A DNA stretch of 5,235 nt, from assembly GCA_938022345.1 (NCBI GenBank), contig CALIEP010000028.1, positions 1-5,235 of the forward strand. The letters run 5' to 3'. The notes below the pieces were generated by a model that did no database searches, had not been told where the DNA came from, and saw only the letters and a program-made list of their open reading frames with translations. Origin of the DNA: an uncultured Actinomyces sp. GTDB taxonomy: Bacteria > Actinomycetota > Actinomycetes > Actinomycetales > Actinomycetaceae. This document shows, in pieces, positions 1 to 5,235 of the stretch. The stretch's first letter is position 1. Each line of letters begins with the position of its first letter. The position numbers and the translations under genes are program-made.

Positions 1-1680
1 CCCGAGTGGATTACCACCGATGAGGGCCGCGAGGCCTTCGCTGAGCTTGCGGGGAAGACGACCTTCTCTGCTCGCGAGGCCTTGGTGGCGCGCCTCGAGG
101 CAAGCGGCGAGATGCGCGGTGAACCTCAGAAGACGATGCGTCAGACGAACTTCTTCGAAAAGGGTGACAAGCCCCTGGAGATCGTCACTTCGCGTCAGTG
201 GTATATCCGTAACGGTGGCAAGCCGTGGGTCAACCCCGCGACTGGCAAGGACCTGAACGAGGAACTCATTGAGCGCGGTAAGGAGCTGGAGTTCCACCCG
301 GACTTCATGCGCGTGCGCTACGAGAACTGGGTACGCGGCCTCAACAACGACTGGCTGGTCTCCCGTCAGCGTTTCTTCGGCGTTCCCTTCCCCCTGTGGT
401 ACCGCGTTGATGACAATGGCGAAGTCGATTACACGCAGATCATCACCCCCAGCGAAGACCAGCTTCCTGTCGATCCTTCGTCGGATACCGCTCCCGGTTA
501 CACCGAGGATCAGCGCGGCGTCGCCGGTGGTTTCGTCGGTGAACTCGACATCATGGATACCTGGGCGACCTCTTCCCTCTCCCCGCAGATTGCCTGCGGT
601 TGGCTTGAGGACGAGGACCTGTTCTCCCGTACCTACCCGATGGACTTGCGTCCGCAGGGTCAGGACATCATTCGAACCTGGCTGTTCTCAACGGTTGTAC
701 GTGCAGATCTCGAATTCGGTGCGCTCCCCTGGGCACATGCCGGCCTATCGGGGTGGATCTTGGACTCGGATCACAAGAAGATGTCGAAGTCTAAGGGCAA
801 TGTTGTGACCCCCATGGGTCTGCTCGAGAAGTTTGGCTCGGACGCGGTGCGCTACTGGGCGGCATCTGCTCGACTGGGCTTGGATGCTGCTTTCGATGAA
901 TCCCAGATGAAGATTGGCCGTCGCCTGGCCATCAAGGTGCTCAACGCTTCGAAGTTCGCACTCACGATGGGCGGGGATGCAGATCTGGATCTGGATATCA
1001 CGCATGTCGTCCAGCCCTTGGACCGTTCGATGCTTGCCGCTTTACGCGAGGTTGTCTCTTCTGCGACCACGGCTTTGGAAAATTACGAGCATGCTCGTGC
1101 GCTGGAAGTCACCGAGTCTTTCTTCTGGACTTTCTGTGACGACTACTTGGAGCTAGTGAAGGAACGCGCCTACAACCGCGAGGGTAAGTGGAGCGATCAG
1201 GCTTCTGCGTCTGCACGTGCAGCGCTGGCGATTGCCATCGATACCTTTGTTCGTTTGCTTGCTCCCTATCTTCCCTTCGTCACCGAAGAAGTGTGGAGCT
1301 GGTATCGCGAAGGTAGCGTCCACCAGGCTGCGTGGCCGACGGCTTCCGACCTTGAGGTCACTCCGGATGGGACCGTTGAAGGCGCAATCGAAGATGCTTC
1401 CAGCGTGTTGTTGGGTGTTGCCTCTGAGACACTGGTGGTCCTGCGTCGAGTGAAGTCCGAAGCAAAGGTCTCCCCGAGGACCCCCTTCCTTGAGGTGACG
1501 GTGTCAGCCCCTGAGCAGACCATCCCACTGCTTGAGGATGTTCTGGAAGACCTTGCGGCAGCCACGAAGATTCAGGGCCCTGCTCACTTCGAGGCTTCGG
1601 CAGACTCTGCCGACGATGAAGCCACAATCCGCGTTGTTTCATTCGAGTTGGGCGAATCCCCGTCTAAGAAGAAGAACTAA
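1..1680 (+). CDS. valS: Valyl-tRNA synthetase (valine--tRNA ligase), C-terminal 559 residues, 5'-truncated by the window
   Basis: A class I aminoacyl-tRNA synthetase that charges tRNA-Val with valine in the cytoplasm. The frame is open from base 1 to the TAA at 1678-1680, so the Met codon at 82 is internal and the true start with the HIGH motif lies upstream. Numbering from base 1, residues 1-100 look like the end of the CP1 editing region. The second half of the catalytic core follows, with DWLVSRQRFFG near residues 116-126, a DIMDTWATSSLSPQI block, RPQGQDIIRTW, and the signature KMSKS at residues 260-264 (bases 778-792). An alpha-helical anticodon-binding domain spans roughly 340-440 and includes LLAPYLPFVTEEVW. 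The tail (440-559) has no long coiled-coil arm. The DTWATSSLSPQI block and missing arm recall the archaeal-like ValRS subgroup found in some actinobacteria (from memory, not searched). The gene converges on the membrane-protein operon, with a hairpin just after its stop. Confidence 0.96.
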   Translation, partial: PEWITTDEGREAFAELAGKTTFSAREALVARLEASGEMRGEPQKTMRQTNFFEKGDKPLEIVTSRQWYIRNGGKPWVNPATGKDLNEELIERGKELEFHPDFMRVRYENWVRGLNNDWLVSRQRFFGVPFPLWYRVDDNGEVDYTQIITPSEDQLPVDPSSDTAPGYTEDQRGVAGGFVGELDIMDTWATSSLSPQIACGWLEDEDLFSRTYPMDLRPQGQDIIRTWLFSTVVRADLEFGALPWAHAGLSGWILDSDHKKMSKSKGNVVTPMGLLEKFGSDAVRYWAASARLGLDAAFDESQMKIGRRLAIKVLNASKFALTMGGDADLDLDITHVVQPLDRSMLAALREVVSSATTALENYEHARALEVTESFFWTFCDDYLELVKERAYNREGKWSDQASASARAALAIAIDTFVRLLAPYLPFVTEEVWSWYREGSVHQAAWPTASDLEVTPDGTVEGAIEDASSVLLGVASETLVVLRRVKSEAKVSPRTPFLEVTVSAPEQTIPLLEDVLEDLAAATKIQGPAHFEASADSADDEATIRVVSFELGESPSKKKN

Positions 1681-1688
1681 CTTCTAGC

Positions 1689-1732
1689 TATTAAGGTGTG
1701 GGCACGGCAGCTGCCGGGCCCACACCTTAATA
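1689..1732. terminator. Long near-perfect hairpin between convergent genes, probable bidirectional terminator
   Basis: The arms 1689-1703 and 1718-1732 are perfectly complementary over 15 bp. One A/G mismatch (1704/1717) follows, then CGGC (1705-1708) pairs with GCCG (1713-1716) around an AGCT loop. The loop region 1705-1716 (CGGCAGCTGCCG) is itself a perfect palindrome. It starts 8 bases after the valS stop and lies 26 bases beyond the stop of the opposing gene. No clear T-run follows on either strand; the arms end in TTAATA on both sides. Termination is inferred from position and symmetry. Confidence 0.8.
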
Positions 1733-1758
1733 CGGAGGAAGGTCTATTGGAGGTTTTC

Positions 1759-2526
1759 CTAGTTGTCCTTCACATGGGTACGAAGACCGTAGCGTTCTTC
1801 TTGGCGGCGGCGAAGAAACTGCTGAACCCCTAGTCCCGCAAGAGGAATGTATTCGTCACTCTCTTGGGTATAGCCCTTTGCCACCGCCCAGCCCCAGATC
1901 CGCGAGCATTGGATGACAGCATCTCGTTCAGTTTTGACTGAATCCACTCCTCTGAAAGTAATAGGAAGTAACGCGGAGGAACCGTCTGGGCGAATGACCT
2001 TCACTTCAGCTGACTGAAGACCTCGACCTTTCTGGTTCACAAGGCGAACATACAAACCCGTTCGCGAGTGCGGCCACGGAATCTGTATTTTCCTTGACAA
2101 GATCGACAGGGTGATCCCTTGGGAGTCGAGACAATCTGTACTTGGGAAATAAAGGAAACCATGAATAATGAGAAGGACGATGATCAGCAGATCGACCCCT
2201 AGCATGAAGGACCAGATCAATGGATGATCCGCGTCAATGACCGCGTCTGTTCCTTCGGTCAGCATCGTTGGGAACGGCAGAGAGAGAAAGAGCGCTAAAC
2301 ACCACGACAAAATCACCATAAACGTCGAGCCTTTTTCGAAGACTATTCTCTCTGCTTCAAGAGGAATCGACTTCTCGTCGTTTTGGTCGTAGTAGTAGTC
2401 ACCGTCTACAACCGCCCCGATCTTCGAGGCAATTTCTTTCTGAGGCTCGATGCGCTCCCCAGCAGCGGGAGGAAGTGATACTCGAGAAGAATCCTCAGCA
2501 GGCTGAGGATCGTAGGGATTACTCAT
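1759..2526 (-). CDS. Two-helix membrane protein of unknown function (PH-domain-like?), distal copy of a tandem pair
   Basis: I do not recognise the family with certainty. The 255-residue protein has a Pro-rich, hydrophilic N-terminus without a signal peptide, then GDYYYD (42-47) and FEKGS (63-67). Two hydrophobic segments follow at about 68-88 and 103-126, then a soluble C-terminal domain (127-255) with PWPHSRT (150-156), IQCSRIW (205-211), EYIPLAG (225-231) and EERYGLR (243-249). The hairpin membrane topology followed by a 'DSQGITL...IPWPHSR' stretch recalls actinobacterial PH-domain membrane proteins, but this is a resemblance only. It is a clear paralogue of the gene just upstream and shares all of these motifs; 20 bases encoding EERYGLR are identical in both (1781-1800 and 2546-2565). 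Its ATG directly follows the upstream TAA and has no good ribosome site of its own, so translation is probably coupled. The stop is TAG at 1759-1761. Confidence 0.85.
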   Translation of the reverse strand: MSNPYDPQPAEDSSRVSLPPAAGERIEPQKEIASKIGAVVDGDYYYDQNDEKSIPLEAERIVFEKGSTFMVILSWCLALFLSLPFPTMLTEGTDAVIDADHPLIWSFMLGVDLLIIVLLIIHGFLYFPSTDCLDSQGITLSILSRKIQIPWPHSRTGLYVRLVNQKGRGLQSAEVKVIRPDGSSALLPITFRGVDSVKTERDAVIQCSRIWGWAVAKGYTQESDEYIPLAGLGVQQFLRRRQEERYGLRTHVKDN

Positions 2527-2529
2527 TTA
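2524..2529 (-). promoter_or_regulatory. Stop-start junction TAAATG, probable translational coupling
   Basis: On the minus strand the upstream gene's TAA (2529-2527) is followed with zero spacing by the ATG (2526-2524) of the downstream paralogue. The preceding bases (CAATCAA) contain no Shine-Dalgarno-like purine run at usable spacing. Ribosomes ending the first gene therefore probably restart on the second, keeping the products at linked levels. Confidence 0.6.
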
Positions 2530-3246
2530 TTGATTGAAGTTCTGGCGAAGACCGTAGCGTTCTTCCTGAGACTGACGAAGCGCTTGGTGAATTCCGACTC
2601 CCGAGAGAGGAATGTACTCCCCCGTTTCAACGGTGTAGCCCCTTGCAACGCCCCAATCCCAAATGCGCGAGCACTGAACGACGCCTCGCCATTCCAATTC
2701 ATCGGAGTTCGGACCGGTGAACACAATCCCCAAGGGAATCTGCATTCCCTCAGCACTGATCAGCTTCACGTCGAAGGTTTGTGTCATCCGAGCACTCGCC
2801 GAAGCGGCGTTTCCAGCCCGAGTGTTACGGACGTAGAAACTGGTACGCGAATGAGGCCAAGGGAAGCGCTTCGAGCCAAAAATGCTCGTAACATAGAAGC
2901 CTTGGTGGTCGATGTAGTCTTTGCGGGGCATCATTGTCAGCCCAGCAACAATCAAGAGAGCCCCGATCAGGAAGCACAGAATCATTGCAACAACAGACTG
3001 TTCAGTGCGCACGGAATTGACGCATGCAAGGAGGAAAACCCCACCCAAAACGAAGGCTACGATTGCTTTCGTCCACGAGCCTTTTTCAATGATCAGCCGG
3101 TTAACCACTGTGGGAATCGGACGATCATCAAACTTATCGAAATAGTAGTCACCGTTTTCAATCCTGCCGGTTGCTGGCACGCTTCCCTGCGGAATTGACT
3201 GTCCGCTCATGGGCGGCAGGCTCGGCGGCATCGTCGGTTCACTCAT
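2527..3246 (-). CDS. Two-helix membrane protein of unknown function (PH-domain-like?), proximal copy of a tandem pair
   Basis: This 239-residue protein heads a two-gene operon. A Pro/Ser/Met-rich N-terminus (1-30) with no signal peptide leads to GDYYFD (32-37) and IEKGS (53-57). Hydrophobic helices lie at about 58-76 and 85-104, followed by a C-terminal domain with DYIDHQGFYV (110-119), PWPHSRT (130-136), VQCSRIW (190-196), EYIPLSGVG (210-218) and EERYGLR (228-234). The same motifs occur in the same order in the next gene, so the pair arose by duplication. Likely topology is both termini in the cytoplasm with a short outside loop. The start is well supported: a GAGGAGG ribosome site sits 5 bases before the ATG. 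The function is unknown; a PH-like fold for the region after helix 2 is an inference from the 'GFYV...FPWPHSR' pattern. It is divergent from the surface-protein genes, with which it shares the intergenic region. Confidence 0.87.
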   Translation of the reverse strand: MSEPTMPPSLPPMSGQSIPQGSVPATGRIENGDYYFDKFDDRPIPTVVNRLIIEKGSWTKAIVAFVLGGVFLLACVNSVRTEQSVVAMILCFLIGALLIVAGLTMMPRKDYIDHQGFYVTSIFGSKRFPWPHSRTSFYVRNTRAGNAASASARMTQTFDVKLISAEGMQIPLGIVFTGPNSDELEWRGVVQCSRIWDWGVARGYTVETGEYIPLSGVGIHQALRQSQEERYGLRQNFNQ

Positions 3247-3251
3247 TTCGT

Positions 3252-3258
3252 CCTCCTC
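3252..3258 (-). promoter_or_regulatory. Strong ribosome binding site GAGGAGG
   Basis: The minus strand reads GAGGAGG, then five bases, then the ATG at 3246-3244. This is close to the consensus Shine-Dalgarno sequence and fixes the start of the proximal membrane-protein gene. The distal gene lacks a comparable site. Confidence 0.85.
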
Positions 3259-3276
3259 AAATGTGTTTCAACATTT
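3259..3276. repeat. Short inverted repeat AAATGT-N6-ACATTT in the operon leader
   Basis: Arms 3259-3264 and 3271-3276 are perfect 6-bp complements around GTTTCA. It lies between the -10-like box and the ribosome site of the minus-strand operon, where a repressor operator or weak leader hairpin could act. A 6-bp dyad in AT-rich DNA can occur by chance. Confidence 0.3.
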
Positions 3277-3281
3277 TTATA
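3276..3281 (-). promoter_or_regulatory. Candidate -10 box (TATAAA) for the membrane-protein operon
   Basis: The minus strand reads TATAAA about 30 bases before the start codon, in a locally AT-rich patch. An overlapping TAGTAT (3284-3279) is an alternative. No convincing -35 box sits 16-18 bases upstream, so this is only a candidate. Confidence 0.3.
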
Positions 3282-3351
3282 CTACAACTGTTTTGAGAGA
3301 GGACTTTTCGCTCAGAACATATGAGTTTTAAGGCACAACTGGCAGTTTTTC

Positions 3352-3381
3352 TTGAATTCAGATGATCCTTCCAGATAGCAT
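3352..3381 (+). promoter_or_regulatory. Candidate promoter for the surface-protein genes
   Basis: TTGAAT (3352-3357) and TAGCAT (3376-3381) are separated by 18 bases; each matches four of six consensus sigma-70-type positions. This would leave a leader of about 50 bases before the ATG at 3437. The match is modest and the -10 box overlaps one copy of the CAGATAGC repeat. Confidence 0.3.
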
Positions 3382-3405
3382 TTCCCGGTATTGTGATCAG
3401 ATAGC
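3372..3405 (+). repeat. Direct repeat CAGATAGC, two copies 26 bp apart
   Basis: CAGATAGC occurs at 3372-3379 and again at 3398-3405, each followed by A/T then T. The copies flank the region where transcription of the surface-protein gene would begin, so they could be binding sites for a regulator. Two 8-base copies alone are weak evidence. Confidence 0.3.
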
Positions 3406-3425
3406 TTGCTGATTTTTAAGGTTTT

Positions 3426-3430
3426 GGAGG
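3426..3430 (+). promoter_or_regulatory. Ribosome binding site GGAGG of the first surface-protein gene
   Basis: GGAGG lies six bases before the ATG at 3437, and that ATG is followed directly by a typical signal peptide, so this start is well supported. Confidence 0.85.
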
Positions 3431-3436
3431 CACGTT

Positions 3437-4213
3437 ATGTTCAGGCGTTCACAGCGAGGGTGGAGCATCATTGCTGCCCTTGCCACCGCAAGCGTTGCAA
3501 TGGGTATTGTTGGGGTCTCCACCGCACAACTCCAGGCTCAGGCAGATGAAGAACGTGTCCCCGACTTGATCCTCCTAAAAGATGCAGCTCACGTCCAGAT
3601 GTCTGGCGGACAGCCCGTCTACGATGAATTCGGCCTCCCGATTGGTCTTGATTCGACCGCAGATGCTCCCATTGGACAGTTCGAGGTCGGCGACTACGTT
3701 GTCTACCGTATCAATGTCCTGAATCGCAATTATGCTGACGTGAACAGCTTTACTGTTTCGGATTTCCTTCCCGAAGGGGTCACCTATCAGAACTCCTGGA
3801 CACGCAGGTGCACGCACACTGTTATAGCTCCTACCGACCACCTGTGGGTTCACGAAAGCCAAAGCGTGAATCCCGACGAGAGTCTGTACCCAGACAGCCC
3901 GATTACTTTCCCCTGTCGCGCACCTGAGGAATATTCCTCAGGGACCTATGACCACTGCAGCGGAACATGGACGAGTAGCACTGAGTATTTTGGATACGCT
4001 TCATATTCAACTTTGTTCGTCCTCGGACGTGTCGACAAGAAGGGCGCAGGAAAGACAATTTCCAACACTGCTCGATTGGCGGATGTCGCTCCTCAAAATT
4101 CAAAGCTCTCCGTTGATTCGTGGACCGCAGATATTACGGTTGCACCTCTTGCTACCGGGGCACAGGTTGAGGAGATCGATGATCCCTCACCCTGCTCAAC
4201 ACCGACGCCTTAA
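3437..4213 (+). CDS. Secreted DUF11-like surface protein, cut short by an in-frame TAA before its wall anchor
   Basis: As written this encodes 258 residues. Residues 1-36 are a Sec signal peptide: basic start (FRRSQR), hydrophobic core and a likely AQA|D cleavage after residue 36. The mature part resembles the DUF11/conserved-repeat Ig-like fold of actinobacterial surface proteins: DLILLKDA (43-50), VGDYVVYRINVLNR (84-97), FTVSDFLPEGVTY (105-117), KTISNTA (206-212), SWTADITVAP (228-237). Lys48, Asp109 and Asn210 sit where isopeptide-forming residues sit in such domains (inference). Cysteines at 125, 160 and 174 are conserved in the next gene. The product ends in an acidic, Pro-rich stretch (EEIDDPSPCSTPTP) at TAA 4211-4213, after which the same frame continues into a full sorting signal. 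As it stands, the protein would be released, not anchored. It may bind host or bacterial surfaces, but no ligand can be read from the sequence. Confidence 0.85.
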   Translation: MFRRSQRGWSIIAALATASVAMGIVGVSTAQLQAQADEERVPDLILLKDAAHVQMSGGQPVYDEFGLPIGLDSTADAPIGQFEVGDYVVYRINVLNRNYADVNSFTVSDFLPEGVTYQNSWTRRCTHTVIAPTDHLWVHESQSVNPDESLYPDSPITFPCRAPEEYSSGTYDHCSGTWTSSTEYFGYASYSTLFVLGRVDKKGAGKTISNTARLADVAPQNSKLSVDSWTADITVAPLATGAQVEEIDDPSPCSTPTP

Positions 4214-4465
4214 GATTCCCCCACCTCTTCGCAGCCTTCACCCTCGGTGAGCACATCCTCTCCTTCCACGGCCACAAGCGCCCCCACTACCACGCTCAGC
4301 CCAAGCGAGGCCTCGGCAATGACAAGCGCAACCGTAGCCTCTCGCGCACCGCAGACAACCACGCTCGCGCGTACGGGTGTTCCCCTCGCTCTCCTTGGGG
4401 GAATAACGCTACTCACCGCTATTGCAGGATCATCTTTTGTCTCGAGTAGGCGTAAGCTCGATTAA
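4214..4465 (+). pseudogene. Stranded 3' part of the first surface-protein gene: stalk plus LARTG sorting signal
   Basis: In the same frame as the gene before it, 83 open codons follow the TAA at 4211-4213 and end at TAA 4463-4465. They encode a Ser/Thr/Pro-rich stalk of about 50 residues, LARTG (bases 4364-4378), a hydrophobic segment (VPLALLGGITLLTAIAGSSF) and a basic tail (SSRRKLD): the three parts of a sortase substrate signal in order. The only early start codon is GTG at 4247, with no ribosome site in front, and an anchor without a signal peptide would be useless. So this is not a separate gene but the original C-terminus of the 3437 gene (3437-4465 would be 343 codons with one internal stop). 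Ser (TCA) or another sense codon one base away from TAA would restore it. The family of the stalk is not recognisable. Confidence 0.85.
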
Positions 4466-4476
4466 GCCCCATCTAC

Positions 4477-4483
4477 AGAAGGA
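4477..4483 (+). promoter_or_regulatory. Suboptimal ribosome binding site AGAAGGA of the second surface-protein gene
   Basis: AGAAGGA is the only purine-rich site in the 30-base gap between the two surface genes and ends 12 bases before the ATG at 4496, longer than the usual spacing. No better in-frame ATG, GTG or TTG lies between the previous stop and 4496. The second gene may be translated less efficiently than the first. Confidence 0.5.
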
Positions 4484-4495
4484 TCGATTATCCCC

Positions 4496-5235
4496 ATGAC
4501 ACTCCATCGTTCTCGCCGCCGCAGAGCCATTTTTGCTGCACTATTAAGCGCGGCAATTGCATGCGGTTTCCTTGGTGTTTCGTCTACCCAACTTCGCGCA
4601 CAAGCTGATAGCTACGGTGGTGATCTCGTCCTCTTGAAGGACGCTGCACACGTTCAGATGGACGGCAACCAGCCCGCATATGACGAGACAGGGCTACCGA
4701 TTGGACTAGATTCAACCGCTGACGCTCCCATTGGCAATTTCAAGGTCGGCGACTGGGTTCTTTACCGAGTCAATGTCCTCAATCGCGGCAATGGCGTTGT
4801 TAGCCACTTCACGGTTACCGATTTTATTCCTGAGGGCATTACCTATCAGGAGTCATGGGTTCGTAACTGCGACATGGTCTACACTGCCGTACCCGTTGAT
4901 CACATTTGGGTACGCGAAGGCCACAGCTTCGACCCGAACAACGGCGCTTCGGGACTTGAGGATGTTACTTTCCCATGTAAGCGTCCGAACCCGACAATGC
5001 CCAAGTCTTTCACTCACTGCAACGGACAGTGGAATGCAGACAGCGACACCTTCGGTCTTGCTTCGTACGCGACTCTTTATATTCTTGGCCGAGTCAATAA
5101 AGATGGTGCCGGAAAGACCATCACGAACACAGCAATCATTACTAGCTCCTTTACGGGCTCCACTATTTCAGTCCCCAGCTGGAGTGCAGATATCACGGTG
5201 GCGCCTTTGGCAGTAGGAGAACAGGTCGAGCCTGT
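4496..5235 (+). CDS. Secreted DUF11-like surface protein, tandem paralogue of the 3437 gene, 3'-truncated by the window
   Basis: The frame is open from ATG 4496 to the window end, giving 246 codons. A signal peptide (HRSRRRR basic start, hydrophobic core about 11-30, likely AQA|D cleavage after residue 37) is followed by the same DUF11-like domain as its neighbour: DLVLLKDAAHVQM (43-55), GLPIGLDSTADAPIG (66-80, identical in both), VGDWVLYRVNVLNR (84-97), FTVTDFIPEGITY (105-117), KTITNTA (207-213), SWSADITVAPLA (229-240). Lys48, Asp109 and Asn211 match the putative isopeptide residues; Cys125, Cys161 and Cys175 match the neighbour's three cysteines. The N- and C-terminal parts are most alike, while the middle (about 126-175) varies most. 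It begins 30 bases after the stop ending the first gene's anchor region, suggesting one transcript. By analogy it should end in a stalk and LPXTG-like anchor beyond the window; this cannot be seen here. Confidence 0.93.
   Translation, partial: MTLHRSRRRRAIFAALLSAAIACGFLGVSSTQLRAQADSYGGDLVLLKDAAHVQMDGNQPAYDETGLPIGLDSTADAPIGNFKVGDWVLYRVNVLNRGNGVVSHFTVTDFIPEGITYQESWVRNCDMVYTAVPVDHIWVREGHSFDPNNGASGLEDVTFPCKRPNPTMPKSFTHCNGQWNADSDTFGLASYATLYILGRVNKDGAGKTITNTAIITSSFTGSTISVPSWSADITVAPLAVGEQVEP

Noticed and set aside
269..808. A 179-codon open frame overlapping valS in another frame
   Set aside because: It is a shadow of the valS reading frame, rich in Ser/Arg/Thr/Pro with no domain; valS motifs are unbroken across the region.
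2530..3198. A 222-codon open frame on the plus strand opposite the proximal membrane protein
   Set aside because: It is the antisense shadow of a gene with a strong ribosome site, membrane helices and a clear paralogue. The plus-strand frame has no ribosome site and no sensible domain.
3284..3341. ACAACTG found twice (3284-3290 and 3335-3341) as a possible operator pair
   Set aside because: Seven bases with unrelated flanks is within chance for this AT-rich region.
3337..3350. AACTG-G-CAGTT followed by TTTT, resembling a small terminator
   Set aside because: The arms leave a one-base loop, which cannot fold as written, and the stem is too short. At most it is a small palindromic binding site.
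4247..4465. A separate small gene starting at GTG 4247
   Set aside because: It has no ribosome binding site and no signal peptide, and lies in the same frame as the gene before it. It is that gene's stalk and sorting signal.
4466..4495. A separate promoter or terminator between the two surface genes
   Set aside because: The 30-base gap holds no hairpin, T-run or promoter-like pair of boxes; co-transcription is the simpler reading.
4731..5216. A 161-codon open frame on the plus strand starting with ATG
   Set aside because: It overlaps the second surface-protein gene in another frame. Its protein has no recognisable motif, while the 4496 frame has a signal peptide and strong paralogy to its neighbour.

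Overview
The window most likely comes from a Gram-positive actinobacterium of the Actinomycetaceae type (Actinomyces, Schaalia or a relative). The evidence is a moderately GC-rich valS with an actinobacterial look, Sec-secreted surface proteins with DUF11-like domains, and an LPXTG-like (LARTG) sortase signal. The genus is inferred from style, not proven.

Layout. Positions 1-1680 (+) hold the C-terminal 559 residues of valyl-tRNA synthetase, whose 5' part lies outside the window. Positions 1689-1732 hold a long, almost perfect hairpin between convergent genes, probably a terminator serving both sides. Positions 1759-3246 (-) hold two tandem paralogous two-helix membrane proteins of unknown function, weakly reminiscent of bacterial PH-domain proteins. 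They form a tight operon in which the first gene's TAA directly abuts the next gene's ATG. Positions 3247-3436 are the divergent regulatory region. From 3437 to the window end (+) lie two tandem paralogous secreted surface proteins of DUF11-like type. The second has no stop inside the window and is cut by the window edge.

The main oddity is in the first surface gene. Its reading frame is broken by a single in-frame TAA at 4211-4213, between the folded domain and the stalk. The same frame then stays open for 83 more codons encoding a Ser/Thr/Pro-rich linker, LARTG, a hydrophobic helix and a basic tail, which is a complete cell-wall sorting signal. As written, the gene would yield a freely secreted 258-residue protein instead of a wall-anchored 342-codon one. 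This is a recent nonsense mutation, a sequencing error, or (less likely) a switch between anchored and released forms.

How the parts relate: valS is housekeeping and appears functionally unrelated to the rest. The two tandem duplications, one of membrane proteins and one of surface proteins, stand back to back around one intergenic region and may be co-regulated, but nothing in the sequence shows a direct functional link. I found no RNA genes, CRISPR array or transposase. There is no gene-free stretch longer than 300 bases.
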